Shown here: piece after piece, positions 1-5,024 of the stretch
Layout: the number at the start of each line of letters is the position of its first letter
Numbering within the stretch: position 1 is the first letter of the stretch
Source: MED-G116 sp038147495
GTDB lineage: Bacteria > Pseudomonadota > Alphaproteobacteria > Puniceispirillales > Puniceispirillaceae
NCBI GenBank assembly: GCA_038147495.1
Contig: JAYQTT010000006.1
Coordinates: 1-5,024, forward strand
Reading direction: 5' to 3'
Length of the DNA: 5,024 nt
Notes under the pieces: model-generated
What the model was told of the DNA's origin: nothing
Database searches by the model: none
Seen by the model: the letters and a program-made list of their open reading frames with translations, nothing else
Position numbers and translations under genes: made by a program

Positions 1-1065
1 CTGTCCGGCATATTCGGATGATGGCGCCCACAGATTGATCCCCGCATCCATGGCGAATTTGTCGATCTGCGCGAGCTCTGCATCGCTGAAATCAAGATTG
101 TCGATGCAGGCAACACAATCCAGAATCTGTTCCGGCGTTCTTGCGCCAATCAATGCGGTTGTCACCTGTCCCTGGTCTTGTGCCCGCAGAACCCACGACA
201 AAGCCATCTGGGCCAATGTCTGGCCGCGCGCCTCGGCGATACCGTTGAGGTTACGGATATTCTCCATTGTTTCAGGCTTGATAAATGATTTGGCTAATGA
301 GCTGTTGTCATTCACCCGGCTCTGTTCAGGAATATCCTTGAGATATTTCGAGGTCAGCATTCCCTGTGCAAGCGGTGAAAAGACGATAGAGCCTGTTCCC
401 AGATCATCCAGAGTGCCGAGCAACCCATCTGCCTCGATCCAACGATTGATCATTGAATAGCTTGGCTGGTGGATCAACAGCGGCACGCCCATATCGCGCA
501 AAAGCTCTGCTGCCTCACGCGTACGCTGGCTGTTATAGGACGAAATGCCGGCATACAACGCCTTTCCAGAATGCACGGCATGCGCCAGCGCGCCCATTGT
601 TTCCTCAAGCGGCGTCTCAGGATCAAAGCGGTGTGAATAGAAAATATCGACATAATCCAACCCCATACGGGCCAGAGACTGATCAAGGCTGGCCAGAATA
701 TATTTCCGGCTTCCCCACTCACCATAGGGGCCGGGCCACATGTCATAGCCCGCCTTTGTCGAGATTATCATCTCATCGCGATAGGGGTGTAAATCCTGCT
801 CAAGAATCTTGCCGAAAGCACTTTCTGCACTGCCATGGGGCGGGCCATAATTATTCGCCAGATCGAAATGGGTGATACCGGCGTCAAAAGCCGTGAGGCA
901 CATCGCACGCTTTGTCTCATGCGGTGTTGTACCACCGAAATTATGCCAGAGCCCAAGCGAGACAAGCGGCAACTTCAATCCGCTGTGGCCACACCGCCGA
1001 TAAGTCATCCTGTCATACCGAGCGTCGTCCGCTTTATAAACACGCTCCATACCGGGCCTGTACAT
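1..1065 (-). CDS. yghZ: Aldo/keto reductase, L-glyceraldehyde-3-phosphate reductase (YghZ) type; 3' end cut by window edge
   Basis: This is a cytosolic NADPH-dependent aldo/keto reductase. E. coli YghZ reduces L-glyceraldehyde 3-phosphate and other aldehydes; the substrate here is inferred from that relative. The frame is open for 355 codons from ATG 1065 to the window edge. The start is supported by GGAG at 1073-1076 with a 7-nt spacer; in-frame ATGs at 1050 and 1008 are alternatives. The AKR catalytic tetrad is visible: D68 and Y73 in FDLANNYGPP, K104 in STKAG and H145 in YSHR. The stretches AGYDMWPGPYG (105-115), SRKYILASLDQSL (119-131) and LLIHQPSY are signatures of the YghZ branch and its voltage-gated potassium channel beta-subunit-like relatives. 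The last residues read NLWAPSSEYAGQ. E. coli YghZ ends soon after its matching NLW, so only a few residues and the stop should lie beyond the edge. The gene is divergent from the methyltransferase across 130 bp, and no regulator is adjacent. Confidence 0.95.
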   Translation of the reverse strand, partial: MYRPGMERVYKADDARYDRMTYRRCGHSGLKLPLVSLGLWHNFGGTTPHETKRAMCLTAFDAGITHFDLANNYGPPHGSAESAFGKILEQDLHPYRDEMIISTKAGYDMWPGPYGEWGSRKYILASLDQSLARMGLDYVDIFYSHRFDPETPLEETMGALAHAVHSGKALYAGISSYNSQRTREAAELLRDMGVPLLIHQPSYSMINRWIEADGLLGTLDDLGTGSIVFSPLAQGMLTSKYLKDIPEQSRVNDNSSLAKSFIKPETMENIRNLNGIAEARGQTLAQMALSWVLRAQDQGQVTTALIGARTPEQILDCVACIDNLDFSDAELAQIDKFAMDAGINLWAPSSEYAGQ

Positions 1066-1072
1066 CTTCAAT

Positions 1073-1076
1073 CTCC
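1073..1076 (-). promoter_or_regulatory. Ribosome binding site of the aldo/keto reductase
   Basis: GGAG on the minus strand lies 7 nt before ATG 1065. It selects this start over the in-frame ATGs at 1050 and 1008, neither of which has a comparable motif. It is one of only two clear Shine-Dalgarno sites in the window. Confidence 0.7.
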
Positions 1077-1181
1077 ATCAAAAACAGTGGCAATTAATCC
1101 GCCTGAATAGGCTTTAAAATGCTACGATGTTTTTGCTCGCGATACATCGGATTTATTGACCACAAAGTCTGGACCAACCCG

Positions 1182-1189
1182 TATAGAAT
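1182..1189 (+). promoter_or_regulatory. Possible -10 element for the methyltransferase gene
   Basis: TATAGAAT lies 6 nt before TTG 1196 and 9 nt before GTG 1199. TTGACC at 1156-1161 resembles a -35 box, but the 20-nt spacing to TATAGA is longer than the usual 16-18, so the pair is weak. If the -10 is real, transcription would start at about the start codon, giving a leaderless or nearly leaderless mRNA. That would fit the missing Shine-Dalgarno. The rest of the 1066-1195 spacer holds only a short inverted repeat, GCCT-GAAT-AGGC (1101-1112), of unclear meaning. Confidence 0.3.
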
Positions 1190-1195
1190 TACTGA

Positions 1196-1858
1196 TTGGT
1201 GAAAAAATTGTTCAAGTATTTACGGCGGTTGGCGATTGAGCATGACCTCAACCAGCTATATCGCCAACGATTATCATCCCGCGGTGCCAATCCGCAAGGT
1301 GTGTTCTGGAATTCACAGCAGAACCAGACAAACCGCTTTGCCGCTTTGTTAGGCATGATCGCCGATCAAACACCAACCCATAACAACACGCCAACCCTCT
1401 GTGAAGTTGGCTGTGGCTATGGTGCAATGTTCGATTATATGAATGCGCGTCGGCGCTTTGCCGAATGGATTTATCAGGGCGTAGATATCAATCCAGCAAT
1501 GATTGCGGCATGTCAGGCGGCATTTCCCGATGACAAAACCCGCTTTAAAACTGGACGCAAACCGGTGTCAAAAGTTGATTTTTCTGTCTTTTCAGGCACC
1601 TACAACCTCTGCCCGATAGAGAATATTGACGCGTGGGAGACATATATATTCGATTGTCTTGGTGACTGCTGGCGACAATCGAGACATGGCATGGCCCTAA
1701 ACCTGTTATGTGCGTCCACGCCGCGCATCAAAGGGCAGATTTATTACGCCAACCGCGATCTGTTCATTGACCGCGCCAGCACCATATTTGGCCCAACACG
1801 CGCTGTGCCAACACCACTTGTCGATGGTGATGTGACCTTCCTGATCAGCCGTTCATGA
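1196..1858 (+). CDS. Class I SAM-dependent methyltransferase, substrate unknown
   Basis: This is a predicted soluble Rossmann-fold methyltransferase that uses S-adenosylmethionine. Motif I is E70-V-G-C-G-Y-G76 after a hydrophobic strand. The acidic end of strand 2 is D97 in GVDINPAMI, expected to bind the SAM ribose. Strand 4 is DFSVFSGTYNL (128-138), where many methyltransferases have a motif IV acidic residue. The C-terminal half, including ALNLLCAS and YYANRDLFID, resembles a family of uncharacterised bacterial methyltransferases of about 220 residues that I know only as hypothetical; the 220-residue length fits. Neither the substrate nor the methylated atom can be told from sequence. The start is unusual: an in-frame TGA at 1193-1195 directly precedes TTG 1196, followed by GTG 1199, and no ATG occurs in frame until codon 54, too late for the fold. 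No Shine-Dalgarno is visible. The gene is divergent from the aldo/keto reductase and convergent with the HTH regulator, 16 bp apart. Confidence 0.88.
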   Translation: MVKKLFKYLRRLAIEHDLNQLYRQRLSSRGANPQGVFWNSQQNQTNRFAALLGMIADQTPTHNNTPTLCEVGCGYGAMFDYMNARRRFAEWIYQGVDINPAMIAACQAAFPDDKTRFKTGRKPVSKVDFSVFSGTYNLCPIENIDAWETYIFDCLGDCWRQSRHGMALNLLCASTPRIKGQIYYANRDLFIDRASTIFGPTRAVPTPLVDGDVTFLISRS

Positions 1859-1874
1859 ACCGCTTCGGATTGGC

Positions 1875-2705
1875 CTAAATCACAATTGACCGTGCCATAT
1901 CAGCGAGGAATGCGGCAGTATCCGCTGGATTGACCAACGCTTTGCGAATCAACCGGTCAAAACTCTGTCTGAAATATCGTATTTCCTCATCACGGCTCAA
2001 AACCAGATAGGCGTCACCTAAAAAGATCGCCACGCGTTTTTTGCCAAATACGGTGAATGAGGATGAATAGGTCTCGCTGCCGTCAAACAAATGCAGTCTG
2101 AGTGTCGGATATGTCGCCTCACACACAGCGGCCATATGCTCCAGCTGGCGACGACACAGTATTGGCGATGCCGCCTTCCAATGTCCCGTTTGCTGGGCCA
2201 AATCATTCAGAGTTTGCACAGGCATGCAAATTTCAATGTCCATGTCTTCCGGCATTTTTCCGGCAAGCATGTTCTCTGATATCGACCCGCGTATCTCGCC
2301 CTCGCCAACGGCTTCTGCCTCTTGCAATTCAAGGTTCAGCATATCCGGCAACAAGGATGGAACATAACGCAGCTTGCCCTCTGCCACCTCTGCCCGCCAC
2401 GCTTCAAGCGGCGAGTGCCCGTCATCCGTTGCGTTTTCGAGCTGAAAGCTGGGTTCGACCGACCTTTGTCCCTCTGGCGCATTCTCCAGTCCAAGAAGCC
2501 AATCCACCGAGACGCCGCGAGCGGCAGCAATTTTGCGAAGCGTCTCTGCACGAGGTAGCCGCACATTGCTTGGATCCATAAACTGGCTCAAGGCAGAGCG
2601 ATCTATGCCCGTATCCCGCAGAAAAGCAGACGTTGACTGTTCCTCAGCCGCGATCAGACTGCTGAGACATTCACGAAAATGATGTGCAAGCGCGCGTTTA
2701 TCCAT
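1875..2705 (-). CDS. XRE-family HTH transcriptional regulator with a long C-terminal domain
   Basis: This is a predicted DNA-binding regulator of 276 residues. The N-terminal helix-turn-helix (about residues 20-73) is Cro/CI-like: STSAFLRDTGIDRSALSQFM is the turn region, and ETLRKIAAARGVSVDWLLGL is the typical end of an XRE domain. After a linker (about 74-98), a domain of about 170 residues includes LRYVPSLLPDML (112-123), TLRLHLFDG (201-209) and VAIFLGDAYLVLS (225-237). I recall similar C-terminal regions in alphaproteobacterial HTH proteins. It is not a peptidase or cupin I recognise, and its ligand is unknown. ATG 2705 has no Shine-Dalgarno, but a -10-like hexamer lies 7 nt upstream. A perfect 18-bp inverted repeat sits over the -35 region, suggesting autoregulation. 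Divergence from the desaturase operon across 132 bp makes that operon the likeliest target; this is inference. Confidence 0.88.
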   Translation of the reverse strand: MDKRALAHHFRECLSSLIAAEEQSTSAFLRDTGIDRSALSQFMDPSNVRLPRAETLRKIAAARGVSVDWLLGLENAPEGQRSVEPSFQLENATDDGHSPLEAWRAEVAEGKLRYVPSLLPDMLNLELQEAEAVGEGEIRGSISENMLAGKMPEDMDIEICMPVQTLNDLAQQTGHWKAASPILCRRQLEHMAAVCEATYPTLRLHLFDGSETYSSSFTVFGKKRVAIFLGDAYLVLSRDEEIRYFRQSFDRLIRKALVNPADTAAFLADMARSIVI

Positions 2706-2712
2706 TGTTACG

Positions 2713-2740
2713 ATTATGCATCATTATTGTGTTTTCACAA
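2713..2740 (-). promoter_or_regulatory. Candidate promoter of the HTH regulator
   Basis: Reading the minus strand, TTGTGA (2740-2735) matches the -35 consensus at 4 of 6 positions, and CATAAT (2718-2713) matches the -10 at 5 of 6. The spacing is 16 nt. The -10 ends 7 nt before ATG 2705, so transcription should start within a base or two of the start codon. The mRNA would then be leaderless, in line with the lack of a Shine-Dalgarno. The -10 lies partly in the palindrome ATGCAT. Confidence 0.5.
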
Positions 2741-2742
2741 TA
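2725..2742. promoter_or_regulatory. Operator-like 18-bp inverted repeat between regulator and desaturase
   Basis: TATTGTG-TTTT-CACAATA has perfect 7-bp arms around a 4-bp centre, a size and symmetry suited to a dimeric XRE-type repressor. It covers the -35 hexamer of the regulator's candidate promoter and lies about 95 bp upstream of the desaturase start. A second half-site-like copy of TTTTCAC at 2743-2749 repeats the one at 2732-2738 with an 11-bp period, about one helical turn, so a second dimer or extended binding is possible. No terminator-like T run follows, which argues against an RNA hairpin role. Confidence 0.55.
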
Positions 2743-2820
2743 TTTTCACGCTAAAAGCCCATATTATCATCTCCAATCCCGAATTCACACTCTGTCAAAA
2801 CATCCGCCTTTCGTGTGACC

Positions 2821-2826
2821 TATAAG
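2821..2826 (+). promoter_or_regulatory. Weak -10-like hexamer before the desaturase
   Basis: TATAAG lies 11 nt before GTG 2838 and 32 nt before ATG 2859. No convincing -35 is found 16-18 nt upstream; CTGTCA at 2792-2797 is 23 nt away. It is the best promoter candidate for the desaturase operon, but it may depend on an activator or be incidental. Confidence 0.25.
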
Positions 2827-2837
2827 ATTGATCTCTG

Positions 2838-3773
2838 GTGATTACATGGACAGAAAAAATGCGAACCCCAAGGACAACAGAATGGCCAACATTGGTTATT
2901 GTTGCCCTTTGCTACACGCTATTTGTCCTGGCGACTGTCATCACACCCGGCTATAGCCTGCTGGCCGCAACACTTCTTCTGGCCATCACGATTGCCTTGC
3001 ATTCATCATTGCAACATGAGGTGTTGCACGGCCATCCATTCCCAAAGCAATGGATGTCAGATATTCTTGTTTTCCCGGCGATTGGCCTCATTTTTCCTTT
3101 TGAGCGTTTTCGCAAGAGCCATCTCGACCACCATATGGACTCGAATTTGACAGACCCCTATGACGATCCGGAGAGCAATTACCTTGCTCCTGAACGATGG
3201 AATAAGCTTGGACGCCTCTCCCGAATCTTACTGAAATTCAACAATACTTTATTGGGGCGGATGCTTGTTGGACCGGCTATCGGCACCACAGCTTTCATTT
3301 ACAACGACATCTTGTCGATGCTGCGTGGTGACAAAGACATCATCCGCGCCTATGCCTTGCATGCGCTTGGTCTGGTGCCGGTTGTCTGGTGGATGAATAT
3401 AGTGGCCACAATACCATTTTGGGCCTATCTCATCGCCGCTTATGGCGGATTGTCACTTCTAAAAATCCGCACATTTCTGGAACATCGTGCCAATGAGAGC
3501 GTGCCCGGGCGGACTGCCGTCATTGAAGATCGAGGCCCATTGGCCTTTCTCTTTCTGAACAACAATTATCACGCGGTACATCACATGCACCCGCACATCC
3601 CTTGGTACGCCCTGCCAAAACAATATACGGCCCTTCGCAGCTTCTATCTGGCGCATAACGAGCACTATGTCTACAAAGGCTATGTTGAGATTTTCTGGCG
3701 CTATCTCTTTAAGGCAAAGGACCCTGTACCGCATCCTCTGATGAAAAGCGACAGCGACGCACGAAAGAACTGA
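2838..3773 (+). CDS. Membrane fatty acid desaturase (di-iron, histidine-box family)
   Basis: This is a predicted integral-membrane di-iron enzyme that introduces double bonds or hydroxyl groups into lipid acyl chains with O2 and reducing equivalents; regiospecificity cannot be read from sequence. All three histidine clusters are present: H60-x3-H64 with H66 (HEVLHGH), H95-x2-H98-H99 (HLDHH) and H245-x2-H248-H249 (HAVHH), plus H216 in FLEHR, the usual extra ligand. Hydrophobic segments lie at about 18-36, 40-56, 74-88, 174-200 and nearby. LTDPYDDPESNYL (104-116) and LLKIRTFLEHR (207-217) are strongly family-like, and 311 residues is normal length. The C-terminal KAKDPVPHPLM is also familiar from alphaproteobacterial homologues. 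The start is uncertain: GTG 2838 or ATG 2859 (codon 8), neither with a strong Shine-Dalgarno; ATG gives an N-terminus closer to what I expect. The PhnD-like gene follows 14 nt after the stop, and the HTH regulator is divergent upstream. Confidence 0.93.
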   Translation: MITWTEKMRTPRTTEWPTLVIVALCYTLFVLATVITPGYSLLAATLLLAITIALHSSLQHEVLHGHPFPKQWMSDILVFPAIGLIFPFERFRKSHLDHHMDSNLTDPYDDPESNYLAPERWNKLGRLSRILLKFNNTLLGRMLVGPAIGTTAFIYNDILSMLRGDKDIIRAYALHALGLVPVVWWMNIVATIPFWAYLIAAYGGLSLLKIRTFLEHRANESVPGRTAVIEDRGPLAFLFLNNNYHAVHHMHPHIPWYALPKQYTALRSFYLAHNEHYVYKGYVEIFWRYLFKAKDPVPHPLMKSDSDARKN

Positions 3774-3774
3774 C

Positions 3775-3780
3775 AAAGGA
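3775..3780 (+). promoter_or_regulatory. Ribosome binding site fixing the true start of the PhnD-like gene
   Basis: AAAGGA sits 7 nt before ATG 3788. No such motif precedes ATG 3810, the first start codon of the long open frame. The reading frame from 3788 encodes the expected family N-terminus (MRASLPMYDRP), so this site argues that translation originally began here and that the long frame is entered only after frame breaks. Confidence 0.75.
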
Positions 3781-3787
3781 CAAGCTG

Positions 3788-4631
3788 ATGCGCGCCAGCC
3801 TGCCGATGTATGATCGGCCTGCAACAAGGATGCCAACCAGCGTTTCTGGGGTTAATCAGGCGCCATTTGCAAGATGTCGGCATTGACGCACCGGCGCAGC
3901 TGTCAACGGACGCAGAAGGCGCCGAATTCTGGACTGCCAAAGATATGGTCTTCAGCCAGACATGCGGCATGCCATATCGCACAACGCTTCATGGCAAAGT
4001 GAAAATCGTCGGCACGCCGGATTACGGCATCGAAAATTGTCCGCCCGGCTATTACCGTTCTGTTTTGATCAAGCATAAAGACGACCCTCGCAGCAGCCTC
4101 TACGATTTTTCCGGCACAAGAGTCGCCGTAAACGGATTTAACTCTCAATCCGGCTTTGCGGCGCTTGCCAATGCAATCAACAACACAGAGACGCGCTTCT
4201 CGCATTGCATTGTCACTGGCGCACATGCGAATTCGGTAGCCGCGGTAGCCAGTGGAAAGGCTGACATTGCCGCCATCGACATCGTCACATGGCGTTTACT
4301 GGCACGCGAAAAGGAAGTAACGGAAGACGTGGAGGTCTTTGCTCAAACAGATCCGACCCCCGGCCTGCCTTTTATTTGCAATATCAACATCTGCGCCCAG
4401 ACGGTTTTCATGGCCGTTGCAGATGCGATCACGGCACTGTCAGAAAATGACCGGGAATTACTTATGCTGCGCGACATAGTCTGGATTGACCATGACGCCT
4501 ATATGTCCGTGCCAACACCGGCGCGAATAGAGAACAGGATTTGTTGCCGATCAGAAACCCGGGCCTTCCTTCGTAAAGATCTGGCCAATATCATAGATTA
4601 TCAGCGCAACTTCAGACTCCAGAGGGAATGA
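3788..4631 (+). CDS. PhnD-like phosphate/phosphonate-type substrate-binding protein, 5' end broken by two apparent frameshifts
   Basis: It belongs to the PhnD-like family (PF12974 type) of substrate-binding proteins for phosphate, phosphite or phosphonate ABC transporters. It lacks a signal peptide, as do alphaproteobacterial relatives I recall, so it may be a cytosolic ligand sensor, not a transporter part. Numbering from ATG 3810 (long frame, 273 residues), family stretches are FSQTCGMPYR (48-57), DYGIENCPPGYYRSV (71-85), NGFNSQSG (108-115), TGAHANSVAAVASGKADIAAIDIVTWR (136-162; S112, S114 and H139 are plausible ligand contacts) and PTPGLPFI. The expected N-terminus is split over three frames: MRASLPMYDRPATR from 3788, DANQRFWG from 3829, and LIRRHLQDVGI from 3852. 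Each junction needs one extra base, at about 3829 and 3850. Taken literally, the frame from 3788 stops within 35 codons, while the frame from 3810 lacks the first strand. This is a recent pseudogene or sequencing error. About 35 C-terminal residues after VPTPA exceed my expectation. It is cotranscribed with the desaturase. Confidence 0.8.
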
Positions 4632-4647
4632 CAACATCCCCATCACG

Positions 4648-4923
4648 TCATAGCCAGCGAATCAACGGCATCAAGTAAAAGCGGATCATATATAAAAACC
4701 AGGCGACATAGAGAGGTCGTAGCCGATCAATCAGAAATGACGGCGTGAGGCGCGCCATCACCTTGATCATCGGGTCAGTCATTTTCACGAACGCCTTCAT
4801 GAAAAAGAAATCAGAATTTTCCGGAATAAAAATCGCCATGCCGAAACGCCCGATCAATGTCCACATTGCGGCGCCAAGCACGTAATCAAAAATAATCACA
4901 ACGGCGGTAAAATTGCCTTCCAT
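4648..4923 (-). CDS. Small YggT-like integral membrane protein
   Basis: This 91-residue protein has a hydrophobic N-terminal segment (about 7-31), a polar amphipathic middle containing M48-T-D-P51 followed by a basic stretch to R58, and a second hydrophobic segment (about 71-88, PLYVAWFLYMIRFYLMPL). The order TM - TDP motif with basic helix - TM resembles one YggT module. YggT-family proteins are small membrane proteins with poorly defined roles in envelope or osmotic physiology. PENSDFFFMKAFVKMTDP recalls a conserved hypothetical group in marine alphaproteobacteria. Assignment to YggT is tentative and the function unknown. ATG 4923 is preceded by a GGGGG run (4934-4938, 10 nt away) and AGGA closer in, either usable for ribosome binding. 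The gene is convergent with the PhnD-like gene, 16 bp between stops. A terminator upstream suggests it has its own promoter. Confidence 0.75.
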   Translation of the reverse strand: MEGNFTAVVIIFDYVLGAAMWTLIGRFGMAIFIPENSDFFFMKAFVKMTDPMIKVMARLTPSFLIDRLRPLYVAWFLYMIRFYLMPLIRWL

Positions 4924-4960
4924 GTTCCTGCAACCCCCTCACAGCAATGAAATGCCTGTG

Positions 4961-4988
4961 TTTTATGTCTAATAATCTAGACACAAAA
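4961..4988. repeat. Imperfect 28-bp inverted repeat upstream of the small membrane protein gene
   Basis: Left arm TTTTATGTCTA (4961-4971), 6-bp centre ATAATC, right arm TAGACACAAAA (4978-4988). The arms pair at 10 of 11 positions; the inner 6 bp (TGTCTA/TAGACA) are perfect. It lies 38 bp upstream of ATG 4923 and its right arm overlaps the T tract of the terminator from the next gene. It could be an operator for the membrane protein gene or a weak second hairpin behind the terminator. Confidence 0.5.
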
Positions 4989-5006
4989 AGGCGGAGAAAC
5001 CCCGCC
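4985..5006 (-). terminator. Rho-independent terminator of a minus-strand gene beyond the right edge
   Basis: On the minus strand GGCGGGG-TTT-CTCCGCC (5006-4990) forms a 7-bp stem with one G-U pair and a 3-nt loop (or a strict 5-bp stem with a 7-nt loop), followed at once by TTTTT (4989-4985). The orientation means it ends a gene reading leftwards from beyond position 5024. It separates that gene from the small membrane protein gene. On the plus strand the hairpin is followed by only a poor T run. Confidence 0.8.
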
Positions 5007-5024
5007 CTTCTGTTTGCGGATTTA

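Noticed and set aside
35..875. Plus-strand open frames (35-460 and 453-875) opposite the aldo/keto reductase
   Set aside because: Low-complexity, Ser/Arg/Pro-rich translations antisense to a clear, fully conserved enzyme frame; no ribosome binding sites.
1101..1112. GCCT-GAAT-AGGC hairpin in the reductase/methyltransferase spacer as a terminator or operator
   Set aside because: Four-base arms with no T run; expected by chance in a 130-bp spacer and too short to support a function.
2091..2581. Plus-strand frames inside the HTH regulator
   Set aside because: Translations are unlike any protein (His/Arg/Pro-rich) and lie entirely antisense to a regulator with coherent domains.
1875..2705. HTH gene as a phage repressor or part of a toxin-antitoxin or defence system
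   Set aside because: It is long (276 residues) and flanked by metabolic genes, with no toxin, integrase or nuclease nearby; a housekeeping regulator fits better.
3810..3851. ATG 3810 as the true start of the PhnD-like protein
   Set aside because: No ribosome binding site, and the 14 residues it adds before LIRRHL do not fit the family, whereas the other two frames carry the expected MYDRP and FWG residues.
3459..4226. Minus-strand frames (3459-3836, 3701-3982, 3903-4226) opposite the desaturase and PhnD-like genes
   Set aside because: They are shadows of conserved coding sequence on the plus strand and overlap each other; none has a domain or start signal.
1..5024. CRISPR array, tRNA/rRNA, insertion sequence or attachment site
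   Set aside because: No regularly spaced repeats, cloverleaf, transposase residues or flanking terminal repeats were seen on either strand.

Overview
The window looks like chromosomal DNA of an alphaproteobacterium with moderate G+C (about half, judged by eye). Four of the six proteins read like families I know from Rhodobacterales and related marine alphaproteobacteria: the methyltransferase, the HTH regulator, the desaturase and the PhnD-like protein. This taxonomic call comes from memory of those families. There is no marker gene, RNA gene, mobile element or CRISPR array here.

Layout, left to right. (1) A minus-strand aldo/keto reductase of the YghZ / L-glyceraldehyde-3-phosphate reductase type runs off the left edge. 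Only its last few residues should be missing. (2) A 130-bp divergent spacer follows, then a plus-strand class I SAM-dependent methyltransferase that begins at TTG or GTG. (3) Convergent with it, 16 bp away, is a minus-strand XRE-type HTH regulator with a long C-terminal domain. (4) A 132-bp divergent spacer carries a perfect 18-bp inverted repeat over the regulator's probable promoter. (5) A plus-strand membrane fatty acid desaturase has all its histidine boxes. Fourteen bp later comes a PhnD-like substrate-binding-type protein, almost certainly in the same operon. The PhnD-like gene has its real ribosome binding site and start at 3788, but the first 65 bases pass through three reading frames, which implies two missing bases (mutation or sequencing error). 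(6) Convergent with that, again 16 bp apart, is a minus-strand 91-residue membrane protein resembling the YggT family. (7) The right end holds an intrinsic terminator for a minus-strand gene beyond the window, with an imperfect 28-bp inverted repeat beside it.

The regulator, the desaturase and the PhnD-like gene form the most coherent unit: a regulator divergent from a two-gene operon, with an operator-like palindrome between them. A link between membrane lipid desaturation and a phosphate/phosphonate-type ligand is possible but is inference. The aldo/keto reductase, the methyltransferase and the small membrane protein have no evident link to this unit. I found no clear new defence or mobile system. 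The best leads are the broken 5' end of the PhnD-like gene, the operator palindrome, and a leaderless-style start of the regulator.
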